Origin: Mojavia pulchra JT2-VF2
GTDB lineage: Bacteria; Cyanobacteriota; Cyanobacteriia; Cyanobacteriales; Nostocaceae
DNA: 42,423 nt
NCBI GenBank assembly: GCA_019359325.1
Contig: JAHHHN010000039.1
Location: forward strand, 1-42,423
Direction of reading: 5' to 3'
In this document: positions 1 to 9,056 of the stretch, piece after piece
Position numbering within the stretch: position 1 is the first letter of the stretch
How the letters are laid out: each line of letters opens with the position of its first letter
Position numbers and translations under genes: made by a program
Notes under the pieces: generated by a model
Database searches by the model: none
Told to the model about the DNA's origin: nothing
Seen by the model: only the letters and a program-made list of their open reading frames with translations

Positions 1-2
1 CA

Positions 3-80
3 AACGCTATCAAAATTATTCAGCGCGATTTCCCTCAAATGCAACTCTTAGAGTTAACTATTTCAAAACTCCCCTTATGA
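3..80 (+). CDS. C-terminal end of a gene entering from the left (partial)
   Basis: An open frame of 25 codons runs from the window edge to a TGA at 78-80. Its composition (NAIKIIQRDF followed by a LELTISKLPL-like end) resembles a normal protein C-terminus more than the other two frames do. The product cannot be named from so little sequence. It would be convergent with the minus-strand gene that ends at 169. Low certainty. Confidence 0.3.
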   Translation, partial: NAIKIIQRDFPQMQLLELTISKLPL

Positions 81-168
81 TTGACTTAATTGAGGACAAA
101 AAGCATTAGAGGATGTTAACTTTTTGAGCGATTCCGCCCCATACTCACCCGTTCAATTAGCTGAAAAG

Positions 169-780
169 TCAATAATCTTGAAAACTATTATCTGCAAAGG
201 TATCTAGAGATGGCAAAAACCTTTTCAGTGAAGGGTAAAATTGTAACTTAACAGGACAATCATCTGTTTGAGAGACCTCCAATTCAATTGTTTGTTGGTC
301 TTCATTATCAAAGAGCAACTCGATTTGATAATTTGTCCAGAATTGCTCGCCTAGCTCATCTTCTAAATCGAAAAGCTGTTCCTCATCACCCCAGATATCT
401 GACCACAGAACTAGGCGATTAGCACGGAAATCATTTTGACCTTTTTCATCTCCAACTACAAAATATACTTCAACATTTAAATCAAAACCAAACTCATCAA
501 CCTCTGCTTTTTTAATCTCACAGTTAACCACAATTAAGCTATCAGGGTTAACATTCACCATCTGCTGCTGTCGCTGTAATATTTCTTGAAATACATAATT
601 AGGTAGTAATTTGGAACTCTCTTCCAGTGCAAGCTTTTGAGTTTCAGGAGAGTAACGACTTTTAAACTCTTGAGTTATTAAATTTAATATATCACCCGTT
701 TTTACATTAACAGCTATCTTCTGATTTTGGGAATTCAGCACACATCCGTGATTCAAATTAATCTGCTTGCTAGTTGTCAT
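169..780 (-). CDS. hypothetical protein, 203 aa
   Basis: I do not recognise a family. The protein is soluble and acidic, without a signal peptide or membrane segment. Residues 1-70 are mixed in charge. The middle (about 75-115) looks like beta-strand sequence (SLIVVNCEIKKAEV, LNVEVYFVV), and about 125-165 is very rich in Asp and Glu. The ATG at 780 is the natural start because the sequence upstream is AT-rich and noncoding; no clear Shine-Dalgarno sequence is visible. It stands alone, separated by about 200 bases from the next minus-strand gene. Length and codon use support a real gene; the function is unknown. Confidence 0.6.
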   Translation of the reverse strand: MTTSKQINLNHGCVLNSQNQKIAVNVKTGDILNLITQEFKSRYSPETQKLALEESSKLLPNYVFQEILQRQQQMVNVNPDSLIVVNCEIKKAEVDEFGFDLNVEVYFVVGDEKGQNDFRANRLVLWSDIWGDEEQLFDLEDELGEQFWTNYQIELLFDNEDQQTIELEVSQTDDCPVKLQFYPSLKRFLPSLDTFADNSFQDY

Positions 781-992
781 AACTATTTATAATTCTTTGA
801 TTTCAAATGGCATACTGACTAATTAAACAACCCAGAGTTAGCTATGTAATGGCGAAAAGTTTCTTAACCAATATTTGGGTATTTTAGCGATTGATTATGA
901 TGTAGCGTCAGTGATTGCTGTCATTATATTTATATAATTAGTGCCTGACATTAATTCACAATTTTATTTTTCAAATAGTGCAGCTTTTTCTA

Positions 993-1523
993 TTATTCAA
1001 AATCTGCATACTGAGGTGGACTAGCCCCAACTCGTTCTCGGATTCTGGGATATTTACCTGAAGGAACTGTGTCTGAAATGCTTTGGACATCAATTTGATG
1101 CCACCAATCATCACCAAAATCAAACCAGTAACCAAAAGCATCATCAATCGATAAACCCAACGACGCAATTGTAGTACTGGCAACATCTCCTGTAGGTGCT
1201 GGTGACAAGTCGGAACTGGAAAATGCTGCTTTTAAGCAGTAACGTCTGGCATTTGGATCTTGTGGCCCCCTGCCCCCAACTTGAAATTCGTACATATGTT
1301 CATCTTGTCGGTCAAATGCTTTGAAGATGATTTTATGCAGTTGGGCTAAAGTATTGCTGCCCTTAATCTCAATTGTGCGAGACACCACAGGATTGTCTGC
1401 GGCAAATTCTTCTGTAATTGGCCCTTCAACTAAAAACACCTCTAGCACGTATAGCGCATCTGGAGAGGAGCTAACTGCTTTTTGGGAAATACTTTCTGAT
1501 TTTTTCGTTTTAGCCATACTCAT
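993..1523 (-). CDS. plasmid pRiA4b ORF-3-like protein
   Basis: The protein (about 176 aa) matches the pRiA4b ORF-3-like family, also known from the TnpR passenger of IS1096. The characteristic features are the N-terminal strand leading to LAQLHKIIFKAF, the MYEFQVG segment, the LGLSIDDAF stretch and the aromatic/acidic core YWFDFGDDWWHQI near residues 135-150. The family occurs on plasmids, mobile elements and chromosomes; its biochemical role is not established. The frame is open further upstream, but MSMAKTKK at 1523 (or the ATG at 1517) is the likely start, because the upstream residues look untranslated. It ends with YADFE, a usual family ending. Confidence 0.75.
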   Translation of the reverse strand: MSMAKTKKSESISQKAVSSSPDALYVLEVFLVEGPITEEFAADNPVVSRTIEIKGSNTLAQLHKIIFKAFDRQDEHMYEFQVGGRGPQDPNARRYCLKAAFSSSDLSPAPTGDVASTTIASLGLSIDDAFGYWFDFGDDWWHQIDVQSISDTVPSGKYPRIRERVGASPPQYADFE

Positions 1524-1800
1524 TAATTGGTGATAACTGACATAGAACAAGTTTTGTAGACAGATAATATTTCATAAGTTAACAAAACCATGCTAGTTAA
1601 ACAAAAATCCAGTAAAATTCCTAAAAATTAACTATTTCCGACCGTAGTGTTCTTAATGCACCACATCTATTTTTTGTGACTGCTGTTCAGAACAATGAAC
1701 ATTTTGAGCTATTTACTACTCAATTACCAAGAAAAATATTCTGGAGCTTTAACAACCCAGAATTTATCTAACAAACTTGTTAAATCAATCCGATTTTTTG

Positions 1801-2286
1801 ATGAAAAAACTGACAATCATTCTTCCATTAGCTGCGCTATCTTTTGGCAGTGTAGTTGCTAACAGCCAGATAACTCCTCCCTCACCCAATACTTACACTC
1901 AATCGGTGAAGCGTGAAGTTTTGGCTAGCGGTTATCCAACAGGAAATCAAAAGCAGATTCTTGAGCTTGTGCGCTATACCATCGCACCAAGAACAAAACT
2001 ACCTACTCATACTCATCCAGGAATGCAGATTGAACGAGTAGAAGCGGGAACTCTAACTTATACTGTTGTTCAGGGAGAAGCTAAAGTAACTAAAGCTAAT
2101 GGCAGTCAATTAATTCTGAAGACAGGAAAAACTATACATCTGACAGTGGGAGATTCTCTAGTTGAACCGGGTGGAATGGTTCACTATGGAGAAAACCAGA
2201 CTCACAAACCAGTTATTCTCTTGTCGGCTTCTTTATTTGATGCTAATCAGCCAAAAACTATCTTAACTAATCCAGAAAAAAGATGA
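1801..2286 (+). CDS. secreted cupin-domain protein
   Basis: This small protein of about 161 aa has an N-terminal signal peptide (MKKLTIILPLAALSFGSVVA, cleavage probably just after) followed by a single cupin barrel. The first cupin motif is visible as THTHPGMQIERVEAG, with metal-ligand-type His residues and a Glu. The second motif is around DSLVEPGGMVHYGEN. The longer frame starting at 1777 would bury the signal sequence, so the ATG at 1801 is preferred. It is probably a periplasmic metal-dependent cupin of unknown substrate. It is flanked by a noncoding stretch on the left and a CyRepA1-tail relic on the right, so no operon partner is evident. Confidence 0.75.
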   Translation: MKKLTIILPLAALSFGSVVANSQITPPSPNTYTQSVKREVLASGYPTGNQKQILELVRYTIAPRTKLPTHTHPGMQIERVEAGTLTYTVVQGEAKVTKANGSQLILKTGKTIHLTVGDSLVEPGGMVHYGENQTHKPVILLSASLFDANQPKTILTNPEKR

Positions 2287-2309
2287 ATGTGGTCATAAAT
2301 TTTGGCTTA

Positions 2310-2320
2310 AAGTGCCATTC
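2310..2320 (+). repeat. solo MITE-type end (AGTGCCATTC)
   Basis: The sequence AAGTGCCATTC resembles the right end CTTAGTGCCATTC of the MITE family found at 27521-27842 and 34311-34472. There is no partner end nearby, so it is at best a degenerate solo terminus. Low confidence because the match is short. Confidence 0.25.
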
Positions 2321-2401
2321 GCTTTGGAATCGGTTAATCAGTGTAGAAAATCCTGAACATTTAGACCAAACCAGCAAAACTTAAACAAAACCCAACCCTT
2401 C

Positions 2402-2760
2402 ACTCCATCCATTCCACCTAATCGGGAGCCTGTGCCACCAATTGACCGAACATCTGCGGCTCTTGTTCTTCCACCTGCACCATCACACCCTATCGCTCAC
2501 CACCCGTTAGGGTACTCAAAAACTCCTTGACCGCATCAACTCCAATTTCTACCTGTTCCATTAACCTCACAGTATAGGATTGAAACTGCTTCCACCATGA
2601 ATGGGGTTTTCTTATCCGTCCATACCCCCCCCAATTATTACTTCCCTCCTTATTAATGGAGGTTGGACGAGGCAAAGGCTACATCCTTTTCTTTGAGTCG
2701 ATAGTGCCGAATCCGTATGCCAATCTCAAAGGGCCGATGAGATCCTTAAATAATTCGGCA
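2402..2760 (-). pseudogene. CyRepA1-tail relic (copy 1)
   Basis: The minus strand reads as a decayed copy of the C-terminal tail seen intact at 18643-19554 and 28495-29220. The upstream part gives IRIRHYRLKEKDVAFA, matching RVRYYRLNTDDVAFA. The middle gives the linker NKEGSNNWGG and the tail helix VEIGVDAVKEFLSTLTG. The last part gives EEQEPQMFGQLVAQAPD. Stops replace conserved Trp codons: TAG just after GGER (stop at 2490-2492) and again in the PDWVEWM motif. It is broken by frameshift and nonsense mutations and cannot make a product. It lies just upstream of the gamma-glutamyltransferase-family gene, on the opposite strand. Confidence 0.75.
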
Positions 2761-2861
2761 TTGGGCCTATGTATATTTGTTCGTTAACACAACAGGATTT
2801 GGGAAAATGCTGTATTTTCTTACATAGACAGCCAAAATTTTGTCAAGTATTATCCACGAAA

Positions 2862-4457
2862 ATGAGTTTTGGAAATCTTACCAACTATCCTTACCCTAGT
2901 AGCAGACGAGTGATTATGGGTAGTCGCGGAGCCGTCGCAGCTAGTCAACCGTTGGCAACTATAGCTGGTATGGAAATGTTATGGGCAGGAGGTAGTGCGG
3001 TTGATGCTGCTATAGCGACGGCGATCGCACTAACTGTAGTCGAACCTACGGCTAATGGCATTGGTGCTGATGCTTTTGCTTTAGTTTGGGATGGGAAATT
3101 GCATGGTTTAAATGGCTCTGGTAAAAGTCCACAAAAACTGAGTGTAGAAAAGTTTGCCGGATTAAATGCTGTACCAAAATACGATTGGCGTGCTGTAACT
3201 GTACCAGGTGCAGTTTGTGGATGGCGAAGTTTGTGGGAACGTTGGGGACGTTTACCTTTTGAGCAGTTGTTTGCCCCGGCAATTCGCTATGCCGAGTCAG
3301 GGTTCCCTGTATCACCGATGGTTTCACTAGCTTGGAAACGGCTGGAACAAAATTATCTTTCGCTTGTAGGTAAAGAATTTGACTTTTTTAAAGAGGTATT
3401 TTTCCCAAATCACAGAGCGCCGAATGCAGGAGAAATTTGGCATTCTCCTGCACACGCCCAAACCCTGCGAGAAATTGCAGCAACTGGTGGTGAAAGCTTT
3501 TATCGTGGGAACATCGCTCAACGTATCGCCGACTTTGCCGCAGATACTGGTGGATACCTAACTCTAGATGACTTGGCAGCTCATCAAGCCCAATGGGTAC
3601 AACCAATATCCACGAACTATCGGGATTTGACAGTGTGGGAAATTCCACCTAACACCCAAGGGATTGCAACTTTAATCGGCTTAAATATCCTATCCGGCTT
3701 TGAATTGTCCCGTTATCAGCGAGAATCCGCACAAAGTTACCATTTACAAATCGAGGCGATGAAACTAGCTTTTGCTGACGTGCATAGGTACATCGCCGAC
3801 GAGCCTTTTTTACAAGTACCGACAAAGGATCTTCTGTCCTTAGATTATGCGGACATGCGCCGTGCTTTGATTACAGAACAAGCACTAGCTGTAGCTCTGC
3901 CTGGATTACCAAAAGGTGGAACAGTGTATCTCGCCGCCGCCGATGGCGAATTAATAGTATCTTTGATTCAGTCTAATTTTACAGGCTTTGGTAGTGGCAT
4001 TCTTCCCGCAGGTACTGGCATAGCTTTACAAAATAGAGGCTACGGATTTACCCTTGATTTACAGCATCCGAACCATTACGCCCCAAATAAGCGCCCTTTT
4101 CATACGATTATTCCTGGCTTCTTGACTCAAGCTCATCAACCAATTGGGGCATTTGGCGTGATGGGAGGAGCGATGCAACCACAAGGACATCTGCAAATAG
4201 TGGTGAATTTGGCTGATTATGGTTTAAATCCCCAAGCCGCTTTGGATGCTCCCCGATGGCAATTTGTTTCTGATTCTACAGTGTTATTAGAGCAAACTAT
4301 ATCCCAAAATATAGCTCAAGGACTAGCTCAACGCGGTCATCATGTACTACAAAATCCTGATGATTTCTTTGGTCGCGGTCAAATTATTTACAAGCAAAAT
4401 CAAGTCTTAATTGCTGGTTCTGAGTCTCGTGCTGATGGTTTGGCTTTGGCTTGGTGA
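2862..4457 (+). CDS. gamma-glutamyltransferase-family protein (Ntn hydrolase)
   Basis: The 531-aa protein carries the gamma-glutamyltransferase fold: an N-terminal GSRGAVAASQPLAT segment, the conserved AGGSAVDAAIATAIAL helix, and the autoprocessing site GGTVYLAAAD, where Thr354 (counted from ATG 2862) would be exposed as the nucleophile. IQSNFTGFGSGI and the GGAMQPQGHLQI glycine motif follow. Family members cleave gamma-glutamyl bonds, for example in glutathione; this branch, with GTVYLAA in place of the classical TTHFSVVD, is of less certain substrate. No signal peptide is visible, so it is probably cytoplasmic. The frame opens at 2769, but the first 31 residues do not look like this family; MSFGNLTNYPYPS at 2862 is the better start. 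It is a single gene with no evident operon. Confidence 0.85.
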   Translation: MSFGNLTNYPYPSSRRVIMGSRGAVAASQPLATIAGMEMLWAGGSAVDAAIATAIALTVVEPTANGIGADAFALVWDGKLHGLNGSGKSPQKLSVEKFAGLNAVPKYDWRAVTVPGAVCGWRSLWERWGRLPFEQLFAPAIRYAESGFPVSPMVSLAWKRLEQNYLSLVGKEFDFFKEVFFPNHRAPNAGEIWHSPAHAQTLREIAATGGESFYRGNIAQRIADFAADTGGYLTLDDLAAHQAQWVQPISTNYRDLTVWEIPPNTQGIATLIGLNILSGFELSRYQRESAQSYHLQIEAMKLAFADVHRYIADEPFLQVPTKDLLSLDYADMRRALITEQALAVALPGLPKGGTVYLAAADGELIVSLIQSNFTGFGSGILPAGTGIALQNRGYGFTLDLQHPNHYAPNKRPFHTIIPGFLTQAHQPIGAFGVMGGAMQPQGHLQIVVNLADYGLNPQAALDAPRWQFVSDSTVLLEQTISQNIAQGLAQRGHHVLQNPDDFFGRGQIIYKQNQVLIAGSESRADGLALAW

Positions 4458-4876
4458 ATTCTGCCCATCTCAAGCAATGCCATTGAGCTAAACTACTGAC
4501 TTACACCCGTCCGCAAAGTGAACAGCTAAGAGCCATTGACCTATATATCCATGGAAACTTTCCTGCTTCCCTCTCGCCCCTAACCCCCTAATTGTCTAAT
4601 TAGTATGCAAAGCAGATAAACTAAAAAAGGAATCTACGAGCAGCAAAAACAAGCGTGATAGTAAAGAAGCCACGTCATCGTCCACAAAGGAGTTTTCCTA
4701 ACGCTCAACGTATAATTGTGGAATGTGAGCTTACTGAATGTATCCATTGTGGAACTCGCTGTCGCCGCGCCCATTCAAATCACGCACTGACATTGGTTGT
4801 CACGGTGTTGTTGCTCTTGCGCCAATAAACGCACAAGTTATTGCATCAATCCGGTGCGATCGCCCCAAACCCAAAA
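4458..4876. other. gap with one possible small reading frame
   Basis: About 420 bases without a convincing gene. The left half has no recognisable structure. The right half holds the weak plus-strand frame listed at 4655-4828. No tRNA, repeat array or clear terminator was seen. Confidence 0.5.
4655..4828 (+). CDS. possible 57-aa zinc-finger-like fragment
   Basis: A GTG-started frame encodes a basic N-terminus (KKPRHRPQRSF) followed by a cysteine cluster of the form C-x4-C-x2-C-x4-C (VECELTECIHCGTRC). Such clusters occur near the N-termini of some transposases and small DNA-binding proteins. No Shine-Dalgarno sequence is clear and the frame ends abruptly, so it may be the 5-prime remnant of a larger gene. 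The function is not assigned. Confidence 0.25.
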   Translation: MIVKKPRHRPQRSFPNAQRIIVECELTECIHCGTRCRRAHSNHALTLVVTVLLLLRQ

Positions 4877-5339
4877 CTAAGTCATCCATTCCACCCAATC
4901 GGGAGCTTCGGCCACCAACTGCCCAAACATCATAGGCTCCATCTCCTCAAAAGCCACCATCACCCCCCAACGCTCATCACTTGTGAGGGTGGAGAGCAAC
5001 TCTTTGACTGATTCCACACCATCTTTCACTCGTTCCAAAGCCAACACCGCGTAAGATTTAACCTGCTGCCACCATGAATGGGTGGAGTTTTCTTGTCCGT
5101 CCAGACCCCTGCAATTATCATCTGTGGGGAATGTGGACAGTAATGTTGTGTCACTTACTTGTTTTTGTAATCCTATATTATTATTGACTGACACCAATTC
5201 CCGATTTAACCACCTAGAGAAAATCGTATCCCGCCCATCATCAGTCCCAACAAACTTATAAACGCACTCCCGCTTACCTCTCGGCCCCAACCGACCAACA
5301 TACGACAAGCGCAAATCAATCTTGTCCAACAATTTCTGT

Positions 5340-5375
5340 GCGATTGCCTTCGGCAGTGCGCTCAAGCGCAATCGC
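5340..5375. repeat. nano-repeat, frameshifting copy
   Basis: A 36-base unit, GCGATTGCCTTCGGCAGTGC followed by GCTCAAGCGCAATCGC, has ends GCGATTGC and GCAATCGC that are reverse-complementary except at one position. Taking the outer 8 bases as the target copy, 28 bases have been added, which shifts the reading frame of the CyRepA1-like gene. The unit resembles the small dispersed repeats known from Nostoc-type genomes. Confidence 0.7.
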
Positions 5376-5844
5376 CACAGGGGTCAGTTTCTCCGAAATA
5401 GTCACATGAAGATAATTCTTGATCAGAAACCGATGCTGTAGTGCAATCGCCTTAAACTCCTGCATCCGTTCATCCGAAGAACGCAACTTCTCGCCAGATG
5501 TGAGCAACTGCAACAGATTCAGTTCTTCTAACAACAACACAGAAGACATCATCTGCCCTTTGTTGAAGTCGGGTTTCCAAATGGCATTCTCCCCAGCTTC
5601 AGCCTGCGCCTTCGCCCGTTTGCCATCACGCTTAGTCAAGAATTCCCGCCCCAGCGTCAGATAGTAGTGCAGCCGCAGTTGGGGATACCAAGAGTCGTCA
5701 TCTTTCTCGACCAAATCAGGTGTCACTTCAACTTCATAGCGTCGAGATAATTCAGCTTTACGCTGCTGATGTCGTTCGGCTGGGGTTTTCGAGCGTTGGT
5801 TTTGCAGTTTCTTCAGCTGGGCATCAGATATATCTTCAGAATTG

Positions 5845-5879
5845 GCGATTGCCTCCGGCAGTGCGCTCCGCGCAATCGC
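5845..5879. repeat. nano-repeat, in-frame copy
   Basis: A 35-base sister of the unit at 5340-5375 with the same core GGCAGTGCGCTC and the same ends. It adds 27 bases, so the reading frame is kept, and the host protein gains about nine residues (ARSALPEAI). The single length difference between the two copies decides whether the host gene survives. Confidence 0.7.
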
Positions 5880-6390
5880 TTGAAGTTCTTGTGCATACAA
5901 CTCCTTTGATGCAGCTTTTACTTCTTTGACAATTTCCCCACCCTCATCAGAATCTGCATCATCCGCATCGATAATGGTATACCCATCAGCCACCAATCCT
6001 TTCAGCACAAACTCCTGATAGCGCTTCATTTCGACGTTAATCACACAAGCGCGTTTACCCCAAGCTTGTAAAGATTCGGGTTGGAAATCCTGATCAATGT
6101 AGCTGTAATCCTGATTATCAGCCGCAGACAAAAGAGCAATGTTAGCCTGTGTCGCAACGTGCTGACTCCGCAATAATCCACCAATAGAAGTTGAACCATT
6201 CCCCAGCTTCAAGAGTTTATCCGAAGTTATTGAGAGGATATTGGTTAAAATAAGATTAACCTTTAACTAAGATTAGTTAAAGCGCTAAAAGATAAGGTAC
6301 TTAACATTCGTCTATAGCAAAGCAATTAACTAAGTGAAATAGAAATCAAATCAATTTCACTAATTTTGCCAATTTTATTCACTCAAAGAA

Positions 6391-8097
6391 ATGAACCAGC
6401 AGATAACAGTTGAATTAGAAAAATTTGTACCTCCGAGTCCTGGGGCGTGGGAATTGGAAAGTACTCATGTCCCTCGTCCGATCAGTCGTTGGTTAGCACC
6501 AATTTTTGTACCTGCTTATATGCGTGGTTTTAAGGCCACTGGCGCTGAATATGGGTCATTGGTGGACTATATAGAGGTAGTCACGATTAATGGCTTTATG
6601 TACATTTGTCCCCGGATTGTGGGAGTACCCAAAGGAGCCAAAGGAACGCCACCCTACTTGATTTATAAGCTGAGTAATTGGCTCAATCCAGAAGTTCGCA
6701 AGCGGATCAAAAGAGCTGGTGAAGTGTTTGAGAAAAAGCTGTGGCGGGAAGATGTCAAACTCTGGGATCAAGAATGTAAGCCTGCTTTGGCGAAGAAAAA
6801 TTTAGCTCTGCAAGCAGTAGATCCTGAAAAACTGTCAACTGAAGACTTGATTAGCCATCTCAATGCTTGTAAACAGGCGATGAGTGAGGCGATTTATTAC
6901 CACCATCGCTTTAATAACTGCGCTCTGACACCGCTAGGAGATTTTCTAGTTCATGCTCAAGAGTGGACAGGATTGCCCACTCACAAGTTGTTAGAGTTAA
7001 TGCAAGGCTATAGTCCTGTCTCAGCTGGAGCGATGGCAGAATTAGAGCGATTAGCCCAAGTTGTTTGCCAGCACCCTGAAGCACTCGCTCAACTAAAGTC
7101 TGATCTGCAACCTGGGGAAATTTTGCGAACGCTACAACAATCATCATCAGAAATCGCCTCTGCTACTAATGATTATCTGGACTTAGCAGGAATGCGGGTG
7201 ATTACAGGTTATGACGTAGCTGATTTGCGAGCAATCGAAGTGCCCGAAGTGCTGGTGAGAGCAATTCAAGAAGCGGTAGCCAGCGTGGATCATCATCAAC
7301 AAGTTGCTCAAATGATTGCTGAAAAAACCAATCAAGTCCGCACGGCTGTTCCAGAACAACATCGTCAAGGCTTTGATGATCTTTTAGCAGAAGCTCGATA
7401 TACCTACCGCATTCGGGATGAACGTGTTTATTTTAACGATGCTTGGACAACTGGGATTGCTCGTCAAGCAATTCTCGCTGCTGGGAAACGTTTAGCTGAA
7501 GCAGGAAAAATTTTTGCTCTTGATCATGCAGTAGATTTCACTAATGAAGAATTAACTGCCGCATTATTGGGTAAAGATGCCCCCTCTGCCGAACAAATTG
7601 CTCAATATGTCGAATACCGCACGACCAAAACCGTCGCCGATGTCCCCACTCACCTTGGTCATCCTCCCTCCCCACCACCACCACCGGAATGGCTACCACC
7701 GGATGGTGCGAGGATGACGCGGGCTGCCAATGCAGTTTTATCGAATATATTTGCTCCTCCCGCCCAACAAACACAAGTGCGAACTCTTAAAGGATTACCA
7801 GCTAGTCCTGGTCAATATGAGGGCATTGCTAGGTTGGTGCTAAATCCAGATGATATGGCAAAGGTACAACCTGGCGAGGTGGTAGTCGCGCGGATGACTG
7901 CCCCTGCTTATAATGTACTGTTGCCGATTATTAAAGGAATTATCACGGATCGGGGTGGTTTACTTTCCCATGCGGCAATCGTGGCGCGAGAGTATGGACT
8001 GCCGGCGGTAGTAGGCTGCATGGATGCGACGAAAATGATTCCGAATGGTGCACGCATCCAAATTGATGGGGCAAAAGGTGAGGTGAAAATTCTTTGA
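6391..8097 (+). CDS. PEP-utilising phosphotransferase, substrate domain plus phospho-His domain (split-enzyme part 1)
   Basis: The 568-aa protein corresponds to the middle and C-terminal parts of the rifampicin-phosphotransferase/PEP-synthase superfamily. Residues about 1-450 form the large helical central region (THVPRPISRWLAPIF, YRIRDERVYFNDAWTTG). A proline-rich hinge (SPPPPPEWLPP) follows near 430. The swivelling PEP-utilising domain occupies about 470-568, with LKGLPASPGQYEG, ITDRGGLLSHAAIVAREYG and the phosphorylated His527. It lacks its own ATP-binding domain, which is encoded by the next gene; stop and start overlap in TGATG at 8095-8099. In intact enzymes the order is ATP-grasp, substrate, His; here the ATP-grasp part comes last and as a separate polypeptide. 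Substrate unknown; an MFS exporter downstream hints at a drug-like small molecule. The ATG at 6391 fits the family N-terminus. Confidence 0.85.
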   Translation: MNQQITVELEKFVPPSPGAWELESTHVPRPISRWLAPIFVPAYMRGFKATGAEYGSLVDYIEVVTINGFMYICPRIVGVPKGAKGTPPYLIYKLSNWLNPEVRKRIKRAGEVFEKKLWREDVKLWDQECKPALAKKNLALQAVDPEKLSTEDLISHLNACKQAMSEAIYYHHRFNNCALTPLGDFLVHAQEWTGLPTHKLLELMQGYSPVSAGAMAELERLAQVVCQHPEALAQLKSDLQPGEILRTLQQSSSEIASATNDYLDLAGMRVITGYDVADLRAIEVPEVLVRAIQEAVASVDHHQQVAQMIAEKTNQVRTAVPEQHRQGFDDLLAEARYTYRIRDERVYFNDAWTTGIARQAILAAGKRLAEAGKIFALDHAVDFTNEELTAALLGKDAPSAEQIAQYVEYRTTKTVADVPTHLGHPPSPPPPPEWLPPDGARMTRAANAVLSNIFAPPAQQTQVRTLKGLPASPGQYEGIARLVLNPDDMAKVQPGEVVVARMTAPAYNVLLPIIKGIITDRGGLLSHAAIVAREYGLPAVVGCMDATKMIPNGARIQIDGAKGEVKIL

Positions 8098-8912
8098 TGA
8101 TACCTGTTCCCTTAGTTGAAGCCTTTGAGCAAGCTTGGTTAGGTGGTAAAGCGGTACAACTAGGGGCGGCACTCCGTGGCGGTTTGCCTGTTCCCCCTGG
8201 TTTTGCTTTATCGGTGGATTTAGTAGATGCAATCGCTTCTGGCGACGAGTCAACTTATCAATTGGTGCTACCTTTATTACCGGAACTTGGCGGGGTGGTG
8301 GCTGTTCGTTCTTCGGCAGTAGGAGAAGATTCTGCTAGTGCCAGTTTTGCAGGCCAGCATTTAACTTGTTTAAATGTGCGATCTGACAGCCAATTACTCA
8401 TAGCTATTAGGAAAGTTTGGGCATCTGGACGCAGTGAATCAGCTTTGGCTTACCGTCAACATTTAGGTATTTCCGAACCGCCCCAAGTCGCGGTTGTTGT
8501 TCAGCAATTAGTTCACCCTGATTGTGCAGGGGTGATGTTCACTCGCAATCCTGTGACCAATGCTGATGAAATAGTCATCGAGGCTGCGTGGGGATTAGGG
8601 GAAGCGATTGTCGCAGGATTAATTACACCCGATCGCTACCGCTTAAATCGTAATGGCCAAGTGTTAGAACAAACGCCTGGGTTTAAAGATTTAGCTATCC
8701 AACCATCTGCGGAAGGAGGAACTATCGAAGTTGAGGTAGATCCTGCCCAAATTGAGCAGTTGTGTTTGGATCAAGTTAATTTGCAAAAATTAGTAACTTT
8801 AGCTACTCAATGCGAACAGTATTTTCAGAAATCTTGGGATATTGAGTGGGCTTTTAAGGACGAAACTTTGTATTTATTACAATGTCGTCCGATTACTCGA
8901 AGTTTTGCTTAA
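8097..8912 (+). CDS. PEP/pyruvate-binding ATP-grasp domain protein (split-enzyme part 2)
   Basis: This 271-aa protein is a stand-alone PPDK_N-type ATP-grasp domain. It shows LGGKAVQLGAALRGGLPVPPGF (Lys18 in the usual nucleotide-site position), AVRSSAVGEDSASASFAGQH, CAGVMFTRNPVT, EAAWGLGEAIVAG and the terminal DIEWAF...YLLQCRPITR. It would phosphorylate the His of the partner gene upstream using ATP. Translation is coupled: the ATG at 8097 shares one base with the upstream stop; a TTG at 8094 is a less likely start. In length it equals only the N-terminal third of PEP synthase or rifampicin phosphotransferase. I infer that the two proteins form one enzyme. Confidence 0.85.
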   Translation: MIPVPLVEAFEQAWLGGKAVQLGAALRGGLPVPPGFALSVDLVDAIASGDESTYQLVLPLLPELGGVVAVRSSAVGEDSASASFAGQHLTCLNVRSDSQLLIAIRKVWASGRSESALAYRQHLGISEPPQVAVVVQQLVHPDCAGVMFTRNPVTNADEIVIEAAWGLGEAIVAGLITPDRYRLNRNGQVLEQTPGFKDLAIQPSAEGGTIEVEVDPAQIEQLCLDQVNLQKLVTLATQCEQYFQKSWDIEWAFKDETLYLLQCRPITRSFA

Positions 8913-9056
8913 ATTCCTAATTTTGGGAGAGACCGGAAATACCTGTCTTTTTACTGAAATTTATATTCATTTTGCTCCTAACACCAATTTAAAAAAAGAA
9001 TGCGACAGATACGCACTGCCAATCCTTGTTATATCTGGCTTCCTTAATTTTGAATT

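Larger units (their letters stand above)
4877..6212 (-). pseudogene. CyRepA1-like replication protein, C-terminal half, frameshifted (copy 2)
   Basis: Two adjoining frames (start to about 5360, then to 4877) join into one protein of about 440 aa. It resembles the C-terminal half of CyRepA1 plasmid replication proteins: AWGKRACVINVEMKRY, then KTPAERHQQRKAELSRRY, then DDDSWYPQLRLHYYLTLG, KPDFNKGQMMSSVLLLEELN, then a winged-helix-like section and the common tail SWWQQVKSYAV...DERWGVM...FGQLVAEAPDWVEWM. The N-terminal primase/helicase region of a full CyRepA1 (normally around 1000 aa) is missing. The frame is broken at 5340-5375 by a 28-base nano-repeat insertion; removing 28 bases restores the frame as PVAIAQKLLDKIDLRL. 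A sister insertion of 27 bases at 5845-5879 is in frame. Inactive as a replication initiator. The CyRepA1 name is from memory of the family. Confidence 0.7.

Noticed and set aside
971-1550. Overlapping frames at 971-1186 (minus) and 1321-1533 (plus)
   Set aside because: They lie in other frames of the pRiA4b ORF-3-like gene and have no family features.
4738-4935. Plus-strand frame of 65 codons
   Set aside because: It runs into the CyRepA1-like copy on the other strand and reads as its complement; composition is not protein-like.
4877-6212. Active plasmid replication origin
   Set aside because: The CyRepA1-like gene lacks its N-terminal catalytic half and is frameshifted; no iterons or partition genes are seen.
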